Under the pieces are notes generated by a model that worked only from the letters and a program-made list of their open reading frames with translations, was not told where the DNA came from and did not search any database. Of a DNA stretch of 62,659 nt, positions 1 to 7,405 are shown piece after piece. Source of the stretch: Candidatus Electryonea clarkiae. Lineage in GTDB: Bacteria; Electryoneota; Electryoneia; Electryoneales; Electryoneaceae. The stretch is from positions 1 to 62,659 of the forward strand of contig JAVCCM010000026.1 in the NCBI GenBank assembly GCA_030765455.1. The letters run 5' to 3'. A program made the translations under genes and the position numbers. How positions within the stretch are numbered: the first letter of the stretch is position 1; each line of letters opens with the position of its first letter.

Positions 1-195
1 CAAAGAGCTGTTCAGAACGGTTCATCTGCAACTAAATACCGGATAACATCTGCAGCATCACACTGAAAAAGTCTTCCACAAAGCAAAACCACAACTCTTA
101 CCAAAGAACTACGGACACATGCGTCAAATTCGGAAAATGCTACCTGAAAAAACGTCTTATAATGGATAATACTTCTTCAATATAGCACGCCAAAA

Positions 196-681
196 GTGAT
201 AATTGGAGCTATTGCCGCAGGAATGCAAATTGTCCAAAAAATATGGACTATTCGCATTGAAAAACTGGACGAGAAAGGTACTCGTGAAATATCCGGGTTA
301 GGTTTGTGGGCGGATGGCAGCCTGGCGATCCTGTTTCCAAACGATGCCGTTGAAACACTTCAAGCCGCTAAAGGAGAGACGATAAAGATCCCCGACCCGC
401 AGAATCACCAACTGGCACACATCAGGCTCGCAGTCAGCACTCTCCCCGACGAACCTGAAATCACCGAACAGATAAAAGTGGTAGCGACCAAAACCAACGA
501 TCTCTTTACAGGCGGCATCAGTGAGCAGAAGATGCAGGAAGTTCAGCTATCGCCCGGAGTAAATGTCCAAGTAATCACCGACCCGGATATCGCCAGAGAG
601 GAGTATTTCCGTTGGTTCTTCTCCATCCCCCCGGATGAAATCGCCATTGCTCAAACTCAGTATCATGTCGTAGAAAAGTAA
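196..681 (+). CDS. Hypothetical protein, 161 aa
   Basis: I do not recognise this protein. It opens at a GTG codon; the frame is closed by a TAA at 160-162, so only GTG 196 and an internal ATG at 223 are plausible starts. The sequence shows no signal peptide or membrane segment and reads as a soluble alpha/beta protein, with a basic beta-like N-terminal part (WTIRIEKL) and a C-terminal helical segment rich in Glu and aromatic residues. The next element downstream is a paired inverted repeat and then a GxxExxY gene, so it sits next to mobile-looking DNA. The 195 bases before it hold only short open stretches and no recognisable gene. No function is assigned. Confidence 0.5.
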   Translation: MIIGAIAAGMQIVQKIWTIRIEKLDEKGTREISGLGLWADGSLAILFPNDAVETLQAAKGETIKIPDPQNHQLAHIRLAVSTLPDEPEITEQIKVVATKTNDLFTGGISEQKMQEVQLSPGVNVQVITDPDIAREEYFRWFFSIPPDEIAIAQTQYHVVEK

Positions 682-694
682 GTGGGATTATCAA

Positions 695-867
695 CCGCAG
701 ATGACGCTAATTACACAGATGTTAATAGTACAAGAAAGTTCAAGTACTTTTGGAGAACCATATTTATTTAACTTGCATAAAGCCATCGTTCGGTCCACAT
801 GCACAATCAACAAGTAGTTATGAGAACAGTATAAAGAAAAAATCTGCGTAATCTGTGCAATCTGTGG
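695..867. repeat. Paired inverted repeat upstream of the GxxExxY gene
   Basis: Two imperfectly complementary 26-base arms, 695-720 (begins CCGCAGATGACG) and 842-867 (begins ATCTGCGTAATC), are separated by about 120 bases. The same arms recur at 1268-1337. The right arm ends about 20 bases before the start codon of the nuclease-like gene, so the repeat forms its leader. Neither arm codes for protein in any convincing frame. Confidence 0.75.
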
Positions 868-887
868 AGAGAGAAGTGGAGAGAAAG

Positions 888-1265
888 ATGATACAAAAGG
901 ATCCGAGGACCTATAAAATAATCGGTATGGCGATGGAGGTTCACAAGCAGTTGGGTTGTGGATTTCTTGAAGCCGTCTATCAGGAAGCATTCGCTATGGA
1001 GATGCAGACACAGGGCGTGCCATTTAAGCGAGAGGTCGAGTTACCGGTGTTTTACAAAGAACATCAACTTAACACATCCTATCGCGCCGATTTTATCTGT
1101 TATGATTCAGTAATCGTAGAACTTAAAGCTCTGAAGCAAATTGGCGGAATTGAAGAAGCCCAGATACTGAATTATCTGAAAGCAACCGGTATTGAGATCG
1201 GTATGCTTCTTAACTTCGGAGCAGCGTCATTAGAATACAAACGCTACATTTTTACAAAGAAATAG
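888..1265 (+). CDS. GxxExxY protein (PD-(D/E)XK-like)
   Basis: This is a GxxExxY-family protein of about 125 residues. The name motif is clear as GCGFLEAVY near the N-terminus, followed by YRADFICYD and VIVELKAL, which match the D...ExK core of the PD-(D/E)XK nuclease fold. I chose the ATG at 888 because a GGAG sits just before it; an in-frame GTG at 855 would lie inside the flanking repeat. The family is small, soluble and of unknown biochemical role; nuclease activity is inferred only from the fold. The gene fits almost exactly between two copies of a paired inverted repeat (ends at 867 and 1268), which suggests that gene and repeats form one unit. Family assignment is secure, function is not. 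Confidence 0.85.
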   Translation: MIQKDPRTYKIIGMAMEVHKQLGCGFLEAVYQEAFAMEMQTQGVPFKREVELPVFYKEHQLNTSYRADFICYDSVIVELKALKQIGGIEEAQILNYLKATGIEIGMLLNFGAASLEYKRYIFTKK

Positions 1266-1267
1266 TT

Positions 1268-1337
1268 CCACAGATTACGCTGATTACACAGATCAAAAAT
1301 ATGTTAAATAAATCTGCGTAATCCGTGCAATCTGTGG
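1268..1337. repeat. Paired inverted repeat downstream of the GxxExxY gene
   Basis: Second copy of the repeat seen at 695-867, here with a shorter 18-base spacer. Arms are 1268-1293 (CCACAGATTACGC...) and 1312-1337 (ATCTGCGTAATCC...). The left arm begins 2 bases after the stop codon of the nuclease-like gene and the right arm ends just before the ribosome binding site of the caspase gene, so transcripts of both genes would carry this hairpin. Confidence 0.8.
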
Positions 1338-1355
1338 TCTAAGGAGGGTAACATC

Positions 1356-4300
1356 ATGAAACACAAAGCCATTTTCTTTCTAACCACAATTTTACTGACT
1401 GCGATATTTACCACATTTGACGTAGTTGCCAATCAAACACCGGAACCACATATAAACGCAACTCTCTATAAAACCCTGAAGGGACATTCGTATGCTATCT
1501 TTTCTGTTTCCTTTAGTCCAGACGGCAGTTTGCTGGCTAGTGGAAGCTATGACAAAACGATCAAATTATGGCGTGTTTCAGACGGTGTTCTTCTCCGAAC
1601 GCTGGAAGGGCATTCGAGTGTTATCAGATCAGTTTCTTTCAGTCCCGACGGCACTATGCTGACCAGTGGAAGCTATGACAACACAGTAAAACTGTGGCGA
1701 GTATCAGATGGCTCTCTTCTCCGAACGTTGGAAGGGCATTCGGATGTTGTCGGATCAGTTTCCTTCAGTCCCGATGGCACTATGTTGACCAGTGGAAGCT
1801 TTGACAACACGGTAAAACTGTGGCGGGTATCAGATGGCTCTCTTCTCCGAACACTGAAAGGGAATTCGGGAGATATATATTCAGTTTTCTTCAGTCCCGA
1901 TGGCAGTTTGCTTGCAAGCGGAAGCTCTGACGAAACGGTAAAGCTGTGGCGGGTATCAGATGGCTCGCTTATCCGAACGCTGGAAGGGCATTCGGAACAA
2001 GTAAATTCAGTTTCCTTCAGTCCTGATGGTGCTATGCTGACCAGTGGAAGCTCTGACAACACGGTAAAACTGTGGCGGGTATCAGATGGCTCGCTTATCC
2101 GAACGCTGGAAGGGCATTCGGGAGATATATATTCAGTTTCCTTCAGTCCTGATGGCGCTATGCTTATTAGTGGAAGCTATCCCAACACGGTAAAACTGTG
2201 GTGGGTATCAGATGGCTCTCTTATCCAAACGGTAAAGTGGCATTCGAGTTGGGTCAATTCAGTTTCCTTCAGTCCCGACGGCACGATGCAGGCTAGTGGG
2301 AGCAATGACAAAACGGTAAAATTGTGGTGTTTTGGTAGCCTGCCTCTTTTAACAGAACGCCAGTTAGCGCTCCAGGCTATTTCAGACTTGTTCCAACCGC
2401 AAGATGAGTTTGAAACGGAAACTGAATATCAAGCTCGTTTATCTCGTGGTAACGAGGAAAAACAAGCTATAGAAGAGAAATACACATTTCAACTCGAACA
2501 GCTTAAGCAAAAGATGCGTGAGAAAAAAGAGGCGGAAAGTATTCGCGCCGAAAACGAACTTCAAGCCCAAATCTGTCAATCATTAACTGAAGCGAACTTG
2601 AGCATTGACAGCCTCGGGTCTTACAATGCTGACGCAGAAGTCTTTCCTGTTATTGTGGGCGTTGTGAGCGATAAGATCGTAAAGATTAGTATTCCCCGTA
2701 ATGAGGCACGTAGTTTCAAGGAGAATTTGCAAACTGTAGAAGTCATCGGGATGAAGCAGTTTCAGAGAAACTTGAGGGATTACGATTATTTCAACATTGT
2801 TATCGTCCATCCAATCACAGGGAGCCGATATCCATTTGGTGAACAACGGGCGGTTGCGGGGATGGCTGGTGTAACAGTGGCGGTTCCAGGTTCACAAGCA
2901 CTAATCCCTCCCTCTTTGGCTTTGACCGCCATGTTATCCGAACCGAACGGTAATGGTTTTCTGGATGCTGTTGAGAATGGAAAACTGATAGTCGAAATCA
3001 CTAATGCCGGAGAGGGTCCGGCTTACGGAGTGATCATTGATATCAAACCTGAGACTGAAGACCCGGATTTGACTTATTCTCCCACACGTATTGTCGGCGA
3101 ATTGCCCGCCGGTGAAAGCCGCAGTCTTGATTTCAGTCTAACAGCGGTAAAATTAATAAAACGAGCAACGAGATCCTTCACTATTACCGCCACCGAGACC
3201 AACGGTTTTGTCCCTACTCCTGCTAAACTGACATTTGAAACCTATCCTCTGCTATTGCCGAAATTGGAATTAGTCGATTTCGGTATATCCACCGCTTCTG
3301 GAGACAACATCATCATTCCGGGTGAAGTATTCACAGTTCAAGCACGTATCCAGAATCGAGGTGATGGCTCCGCGAAAGCTGTCACGTTCAAAGCAAATTT
3401 ACCGAAAAACGTCTATTACGCTCCTGAAAGCGAACAGAGTTACAAATTTAACAGAATCGAGCAGGGCGATTATAAAGACCTGGAGTTTTCACTGTTGACC
3501 AGCCCGCAAGTAGCGGACGAGGTGGAACTGACAATCAGCATCAACGAGGCAAACACACAGGGTAAGGAATCAGTAAAACTGGAGATCAACAAGCCCCTGC
3601 AGACGATAGCGGAGTTCAAGGTAAAAGGTGTGGAACAGGTGACAGGAGCATTTGCGGATGTGGCGACGTTGACAGTCGATATCGCAAAAGATATCCCCCA
3701 GACCGAAAACGATAACAGTGAAGCCTTCGCGGTAGTTATCGGCAACCGTGATTACCTGAAAGTTCAAAACGTCGATTATGCTATTAACGATGCGATCCTG
3801 ATGAAGGAGTACCTGGTCAAAACTCTTGGATTCCGTGAAGAAAACATTTTCTTCGTCAGGAACGCGAGCAAGGCGGATTTCGAGGGATATTTCGGCTCGA
3901 ATGACAACTACCACGGAAAGCTGTTCAACCATGTCAGTCCGGATGGCTCTTCGGATGTTTTCGTCTTCTATTCCGGTCATGGTTCACCGGACGTGAATAG
4001 TGGAAAAGGTTATTTCGTTCCGGTTGATTGCGATCCGCAGTATGTAGCATTACAGGGGTATTCGCTGGATACCTTTTACAAAAACCTGGCAAAACTGCCC
4101 GCCAAATCAATGACCATTGCTTTAGACGCCTGTTTCTCCGGCTCAGGATTGTTAAAGAATATCAGTCCAATTGGAATCAAATTCGATGTTGCTGCCGCCG
4201 CGATTGACAACAGTTTCGTCTATGCCTCCTCAACCGGCGACCAGGTCTCGTCATGGTATCCCGACAAGAAACACGGAATGTTCACCTACTACTTTCTCAA

Positions 4301-4481
4301 AGCAATCCATGACCAAAACGGAGACTCTAATGCCGACGGGAAATTGACCTACGGTGAACTGTTCGATTATATCGCGGACAAGAACAATGGCATCCCCCGT
4401 CAAGCGAGAAAATTGCATAATGTCGAGCAAAATCCCACTTTTTTCGGTAAGGTGGATGAGGTTTTTGTTGAATATAAATAG
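1356..4481 (+). CDS. Exported WD40-repeat caspase-family protease
   Basis: A 1041-residue exported protein combining a beta-propeller with a caspase (peptidase C14) domain. The start follows an AAGGAGGG site. Residues 1-25 form a signal peptide (hydrophobic core, cut near VVA-NQ). Residues about 40-330 hold seven 42-residue WD40 repeats (each with FSPDG and VKLW), enough for one closed propeller. A charged, coiled-coil-like stretch follows (about 345-420), then two CARDB-like beta domains (about 540-780). The C-terminal caspase domain runs from about residue 800, with AVVIGN, the catalytic His in YSGHG (His875) and the catalytic Cys in DACFSG (Cys926). No T9SS sorting domain is present, so it probably stays in the periplasm or on the membrane. 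The WD40 repeats are very alike at DNA level. The substrate is unknown. Confidence 0.92.
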   Translation: MKHKAIFFLTTILLTAIFTTFDVVANQTPEPHINATLYKTLKGHSYAIFSVSFSPDGSLLASGSYDKTIKLWRVSDGVLLRTLEGHSSVIRSVSFSPDGTMLTSGSYDNTVKLWRVSDGSLLRTLEGHSDVVGSVSFSPDGTMLTSGSFDNTVKLWRVSDGSLLRTLKGNSGDIYSVFFSPDGSLLASGSSDETVKLWRVSDGSLIRTLEGHSEQVNSVSFSPDGAMLTSGSSDNTVKLWRVSDGSLIRTLEGHSGDIYSVSFSPDGAMLISGSYPNTVKLWWVSDGSLIQTVKWHSSWVNSVSFSPDGTMQASGSNDKTVKLWCFGSLPLLTERQLALQAISDLFQPQDEFETETEYQARLSRGNEEKQAIEEKYTFQLEQLKQKMREKKEAESIRAENELQAQICQSLTEANLSIDSLGSYNADAEVFPVIVGVVSDKIVKISIPRNEARSFKENLQTVEVIGMKQFQRNLRDYDYFNIVIVHPITGSRYPFGEQRAVAGMAGVTVAVPGSQALIPPSLALTAMLSEPNGNGFLDAVENGKLIVEITNAGEGPAYGVIIDIKPETEDPDLTYSPTRIVGELPAGESRSLDFSLTAVKLIKRATRSFTITATETNGFVPTPAKLTFETYPLLLPKLELVDFGISTASGDNIIIPGEVFTVQARIQNRGDGSAKAVTFKANLPKNVYYAPESEQSYKFNRIEQGDYKDLEFSLLTSPQVADEVELTISINEANTQGKESVKLEINKPLQTIAEFKVKGVEQVTGAFADVATLTVDIAKDIPQTENDNSEAFAVVIGNRDYLKVQNVDYAINDAILMKEYLVKTLGFREENIFFVRNASKADFEGYFGSNDNYHGKLFNHVSPDGSSDVFVFYSGHGSPDVNSGKGYFVPVDCDPQYVALQGYSLDTFYKNLAKLPAKSMTIALDACFSGSGLLKNISPIGIKFDVAAAAIDNSFVYASSTGDQVSSWYPDKKHGMFTYYFLKAIHDQNGDSNADGKLTYGELFDYIADKNNGIPRQARKLHNVEQNPTFFGKVDEVFVEYK

Positions 4482-4546
4482 GTGGCTTCATTCTTCATTT
4501 GGTAAGATTTGGGCGTAATTCATATCAATAAATACGTCAATAATAA

Positions 4547-4620
4547 CGCACGACATTATTGACGTACATCACTTATTACACACAACATTATTGACGTACG
4601 TCACTTATTACGCACAACAT
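4547..4620. repeat. 32-bp tandem repeat, 2.3 copies
   Basis: Two contiguous 32-base units (4547-4578 and 4579-4610) differ at a few positions and are followed by a 10-base partial third (4611-4620). Each contains CATTATTGACGTAC. There are no spacers, so it is not a CRISPR array. It lies in the gap after the caspase gene, upstream of the promoter of the lipoprotein gene. Confidence 0.8.
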
Positions 4621-4695
4621 GTCGCTTGACAAAGTAACCCTCAAGCTAAACTCACTTTTAATCAACTTTAGCTTAATTCTATAGGTAATATTTTC

Positions 4696-4724
4696 TTGCA
4701 TTTAAGGTTATATTTTGTTATAAT
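4696..4724 (+). promoter_or_regulatory. Candidate sigma-70-type promoter of the lipoprotein gene
   Basis: A perfect TATAAT (4719-4724) lies 17 bases after a weak TTGCAT (4696-4701). The start codon at 4754 would leave a short leader that contains AAAGGAGG. This is a pattern match only; FCB bacteria often use other -35/-7 elements. Confidence 0.4.
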
Positions 4725-4753
4725 AATTTATAGCCTCACACAAAGGAGGAGAA

Positions 4754-5959
4754 ATGAAGTCGCTCGCCAGAATCCTTACATTATTTATTATCTTCACGTT
4801 ATTCCTGTGCAGTTGTGCATTATGGAAACCCTCACTTTACACACATCTTAATGAAATCGGTCATGAACACGGGAATAAACTGTTGCGAACTTCTGATGGG
4901 AACCTGGTAATCTTGGGTTCTATTACAAGTCAATTTAGAGAGTTCGGAACGGATATTCTTCTGTTAAAAACCAAATCATCCGGTAAGGTTATCTGGAAAA
5001 ACAAATTCTCAAATGTTTTTTCCGCAGGTGGACGAGATATTCTCGAAACATCAGACGGCAGCCTGGTTATGATTAGCACAAATACTGATCACCTCTCAGA
5101 TATCTGGCTAATTAAAATTGATCCCTCTGGGAACTTAATCTGGGAAAGAAGTTTTGGTGATAAAGGCGGTGAATATGGCAAAGCATTCACAAAAACTACT
5201 GATGGTGGGTATCTTCTTTTAGCTGATAAAGAGTCAGGTATAGATGATAATGATCTCTGGCTGGTGAAAACTGATTCAGAGGGCATAGAAGAGTGGAATA
5301 AAGGTTTTGGTGGAAATCGTAATGAACGTGGCATTAAAGTAATATCTTCGAATGAATCAAGTTATTTAATCTGTGGAGTTGCTAATCAAAGATGGTGGTC
5401 AAAGGTTTATGACCTTTTGTTGATAAAAATTAATTCAGATGGTTCAGTAATCTGGGAGCGGAAAATTGGCACAAAATCCAATGATTATCTAATTGATGTA
5501 TGTATTACCGATGACGATGGATACATGATTCTCTATACGAGTGCAAAGTACAACTACGCCCAATGCCTGATAAAAATAGATGCAGATGGAAATGAAGAAT
5601 GGAATAAAACACTGTTTCCGGGAAGAGATGTACATCTGAAACGTATTAAAGCGCTACCGGGAGGTGATTTCATTTTTGCCGGCAGCGTTTATACCTTGAA
5701 CGGAGATTCTGATGTTCTATTAGTGAAAACTGATATGTCAGGAAACATCATTTTGAATAAATCATTTGGTGAAGGTGAATCTGATTCGGGATATGATATC
5801 GACATTTCTGAAAACGGGGGATACCTGATCCTGGCAAATACATCTACTTCAGTTTACTCAAATAAACAGATATGGCTTATAGAAACCGACGAGAACGGAG
5901 AATTAATCAATGACTACAATACAGTTACTTACGATGAGAATAAAATTTCCAGGCAATAG
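4754..5959 (+). CDS. Putative lipoprotein with repeat-propeller domain
   Basis: A 401-residue surface or periplasmic protein. Its N-terminus has a hydrophobic stretch ending in FLCSC, which fits a lipobox with the acylated Cys near residue 21. The rest is a run of about seven 50-residue repeats, each with a DGG/DG-type turn (TDGGYLLLA, ENGGYLILA) and a D-x-W/LLLVKTD strand. This is the same style of repeat as in the T9SS proteins at 12852 and 56828, expected to fold as a beta-propeller. It has no C-terminal sorting domain, so lipid anchoring replaces T9SS export here. The start is supported by AAAGGAGG 6 bases upstream and by a candidate promoter. Ligand or role unknown. Confidence 0.75.
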   Translation: MKSLARILTLFIIFTLFLCSCALWKPSLYTHLNEIGHEHGNKLLRTSDGNLVILGSITSQFREFGTDILLLKTKSSGKVIWKNKFSNVFSAGGRDILETSDGSLVMISTNTDHLSDIWLIKIDPSGNLIWERSFGDKGGEYGKAFTKTTDGGYLLLADKESGIDDNDLWLVKTDSEGIEEWNKGFGGNRNERGIKVISSNESSYLICGVANQRWWSKVYDLLLIKINSDGSVIWERKIGTKSNDYLIDVCITDDDGYMILYTSAKYNYAQCLIKIDADGNEEWNKTLFPGRDVHLKRIKALPGGDFIFAGSVYTLNGDSDVLLVKTDMSGNIILNKSFGEGESDSGYDIDISENGGYLILANTSTSVYSNKQIWLIETDENGELINDYNTVTYDENKISRQ

Positions 5960-6046
5960 CGATCCGAAAATAAGAAGTATGTTAATTGAATTATTTATTT
6001 GATAGAAGCGAAAAGAAATTTCTGACTAACACTTCACGAGAGCGGA

Positions 6047-7279
6047 ATGCGAACCATCCTGATTATTATTAGCTGTTTAATACCCATTGTCACAACGGCA
6101 TCACCTCGATCAGAAAGCGAATTATCTCCGACAGTTGCAGATGCAAGGGCATTCGCAATGGGTAAATGCTCAATTTTTGGTTGCCAGAATAGCGCTTCAA
6201 TGTTCTATAATCCTGCAAATCTATCATTTCTAACAAAGGGAACAATAAGTACAGTTGGAAGAATCAGATTCGCAAAGATGGAAGATGAGCTTTGGGATGA
6301 TACAAGCTATTACAAATCTCGCAGTAGAGACCTGTTTCCATTATACAAGTTATTACAGTTCTCCATGGCGGCGCCTTTGAAGAAAAAGAGTGAAAGACAT
6401 TCATTTGCAATGGGGATCGGATATAATACTTATTACGATATGGCGTTTAATGAGGAGGATAACCGCGAAACTAATTCTCAAAAAACAGTTTCAAATACAA
6501 AAGCAACTGGAGGTTTAACTGTTCTAACTTCTTCTATCTCATGGGATTATATGGATAGATTTAAATTAGGGATTTCAATTAACAAATCAATATTTGCTAA
6601 AATGCGTTTGGATATCAAAACAGAAGAATTACAGCTCAATAATAATGATAACAGCAATTCAAGCATTATTATGGATGCTGATCTGGATGGTGCCTTTGTC
6701 TTAATGGGAAGTGCCTTCAGACTTTCTGAACAACTTTTAGTCGGAATTACATTCAGGAGCGACTTTGAAATGAAAATTAGCGACGTGAGTGCAAGTTATG
6801 AATCCTATCGCAACGGAGTCGCTATAGATGATACAACTGTCGAAGGTGATGATGCAAATTCCTCAATTCCCGGAAATTATGGGATAGGAATACAATATAT
6901 ATCTAATGGTGGCGTACTTTTAATCGGCGAGTACCAAAATCGTCCCTGGTCAGAATATAAATTTGATGGTGAGGATTCTGAGAAGGAGGATGGTTATATA
7001 TTAAGGCTTGGTATCGAAATGATGATAAAATCACACCCTTTGCGTTTTGGGTTTTTCAGAGACGCTCTTGAATATACTTATGGTGATGATAACAAACCAT
7101 TATATGCAAACGGTATTACTACTGGAACGGCATTGAAATTTAAAAAGAGTATAATTGATATATACGGATCCATTGACTGGATAAAGTGGTCTAGAGATTA
7201 CCGAAATAGTGACGGTGTTCTAACCATGTATGATGCTATTGTTATGGAATTCATATTTGGATTTGGACTTACATTTTGA
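6047..7279 (+). CDS. Outer-membrane beta-barrel protein, FadL/PorV-like
   Basis: A 410-residue predicted outer-membrane barrel. A signal peptide (about residues 1-18, cut after TTA) is followed by DARAFAMGKC and SASMFYNPANLSFL. That arrangement is typical of the N-terminal hatch of OMPP1/FadL/TodX and PorV-type barrels (D-A-R-A...G...A...NPA). The remainder alternates amphipathic strands and polar loops, and the last residues (FGFGLTF) end in Phe, the usual C-terminal signal for outer-membrane insertion. It may take up hydrophobic compounds or act in T9SS export like PorV; the sequence does not decide this. It lies between a lipoprotein gene and a T9SS cargo gene on the same strand, 87 bases after the former. 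Confidence 0.7.
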   Translation: MRTILIIISCLIPIVTTASPRSESELSPTVADARAFAMGKCSIFGCQNSASMFYNPANLSFLTKGTISTVGRIRFAKMEDELWDDTSYYKSRSRDLFPLYKLLQFSMAAPLKKKSERHSFAMGIGYNTYYDMAFNEEDNRETNSQKTVSNTKATGGLTVLTSSISWDYMDRFKLGISINKSIFAKMRLDIKTEELQLNNNDNSNSSIIMDADLDGAFVLMGSAFRLSEQLLVGITFRSDFEMKISDVSASYESYRNGVAIDDTTVEGDDANSSIPGNYGIGIQYISNGGVLLIGEYQNRPWSEYKFDGEDSEKEDGYILRLGIEMMIKSHPLRFGFFRDALEYTYGDDNKPLYANGITTGTALKFKKSIIDIYGSIDWIKWSRDYRNSDGVLTMYDAIVMEFIFGFGLTF

Positions 7280-7303
7280 CTCTTAAAATATTGCGATGAA
7301 AAA

Positions 7304-7335
7304 ATTGATGATATCCAAAATTGATGATATCCAAA
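7304..7335. repeat. 16-bp direct tandem repeat
   Basis: ATTGATGATATCCAAA occurs twice back to back (7304-7319, 7320-7335) and is followed by ATTGAG. It lies in the 126-base gap before the arylsulfotransferase-like gene and contains the palindrome GATATC. Function unknown. Confidence 0.7.
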
Positions 7336-7405
7336 ATTGAGTAAAATGACTAAGGAAATTTCAGGTATATTACCAAGAAAGAATTAATATCTTTTACCAT
7401 AACGA

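Noticed and set aside
691..990. Minus-strand frame over the first paired repeat
   Set aside because: It crosses the repeat and the start of the GxxExxY gene, and shows no protein-like composition.
4547..4620. Possible CRISPR array
   Set aside because: The 32-base units are contiguous without spacers and there are only two and a part.
4627..4650. TTGACA as -35 box for the lipoprotein gene
   Set aside because: There is no -10 box at a proper distance; the TATAAT at 4719 fits better.
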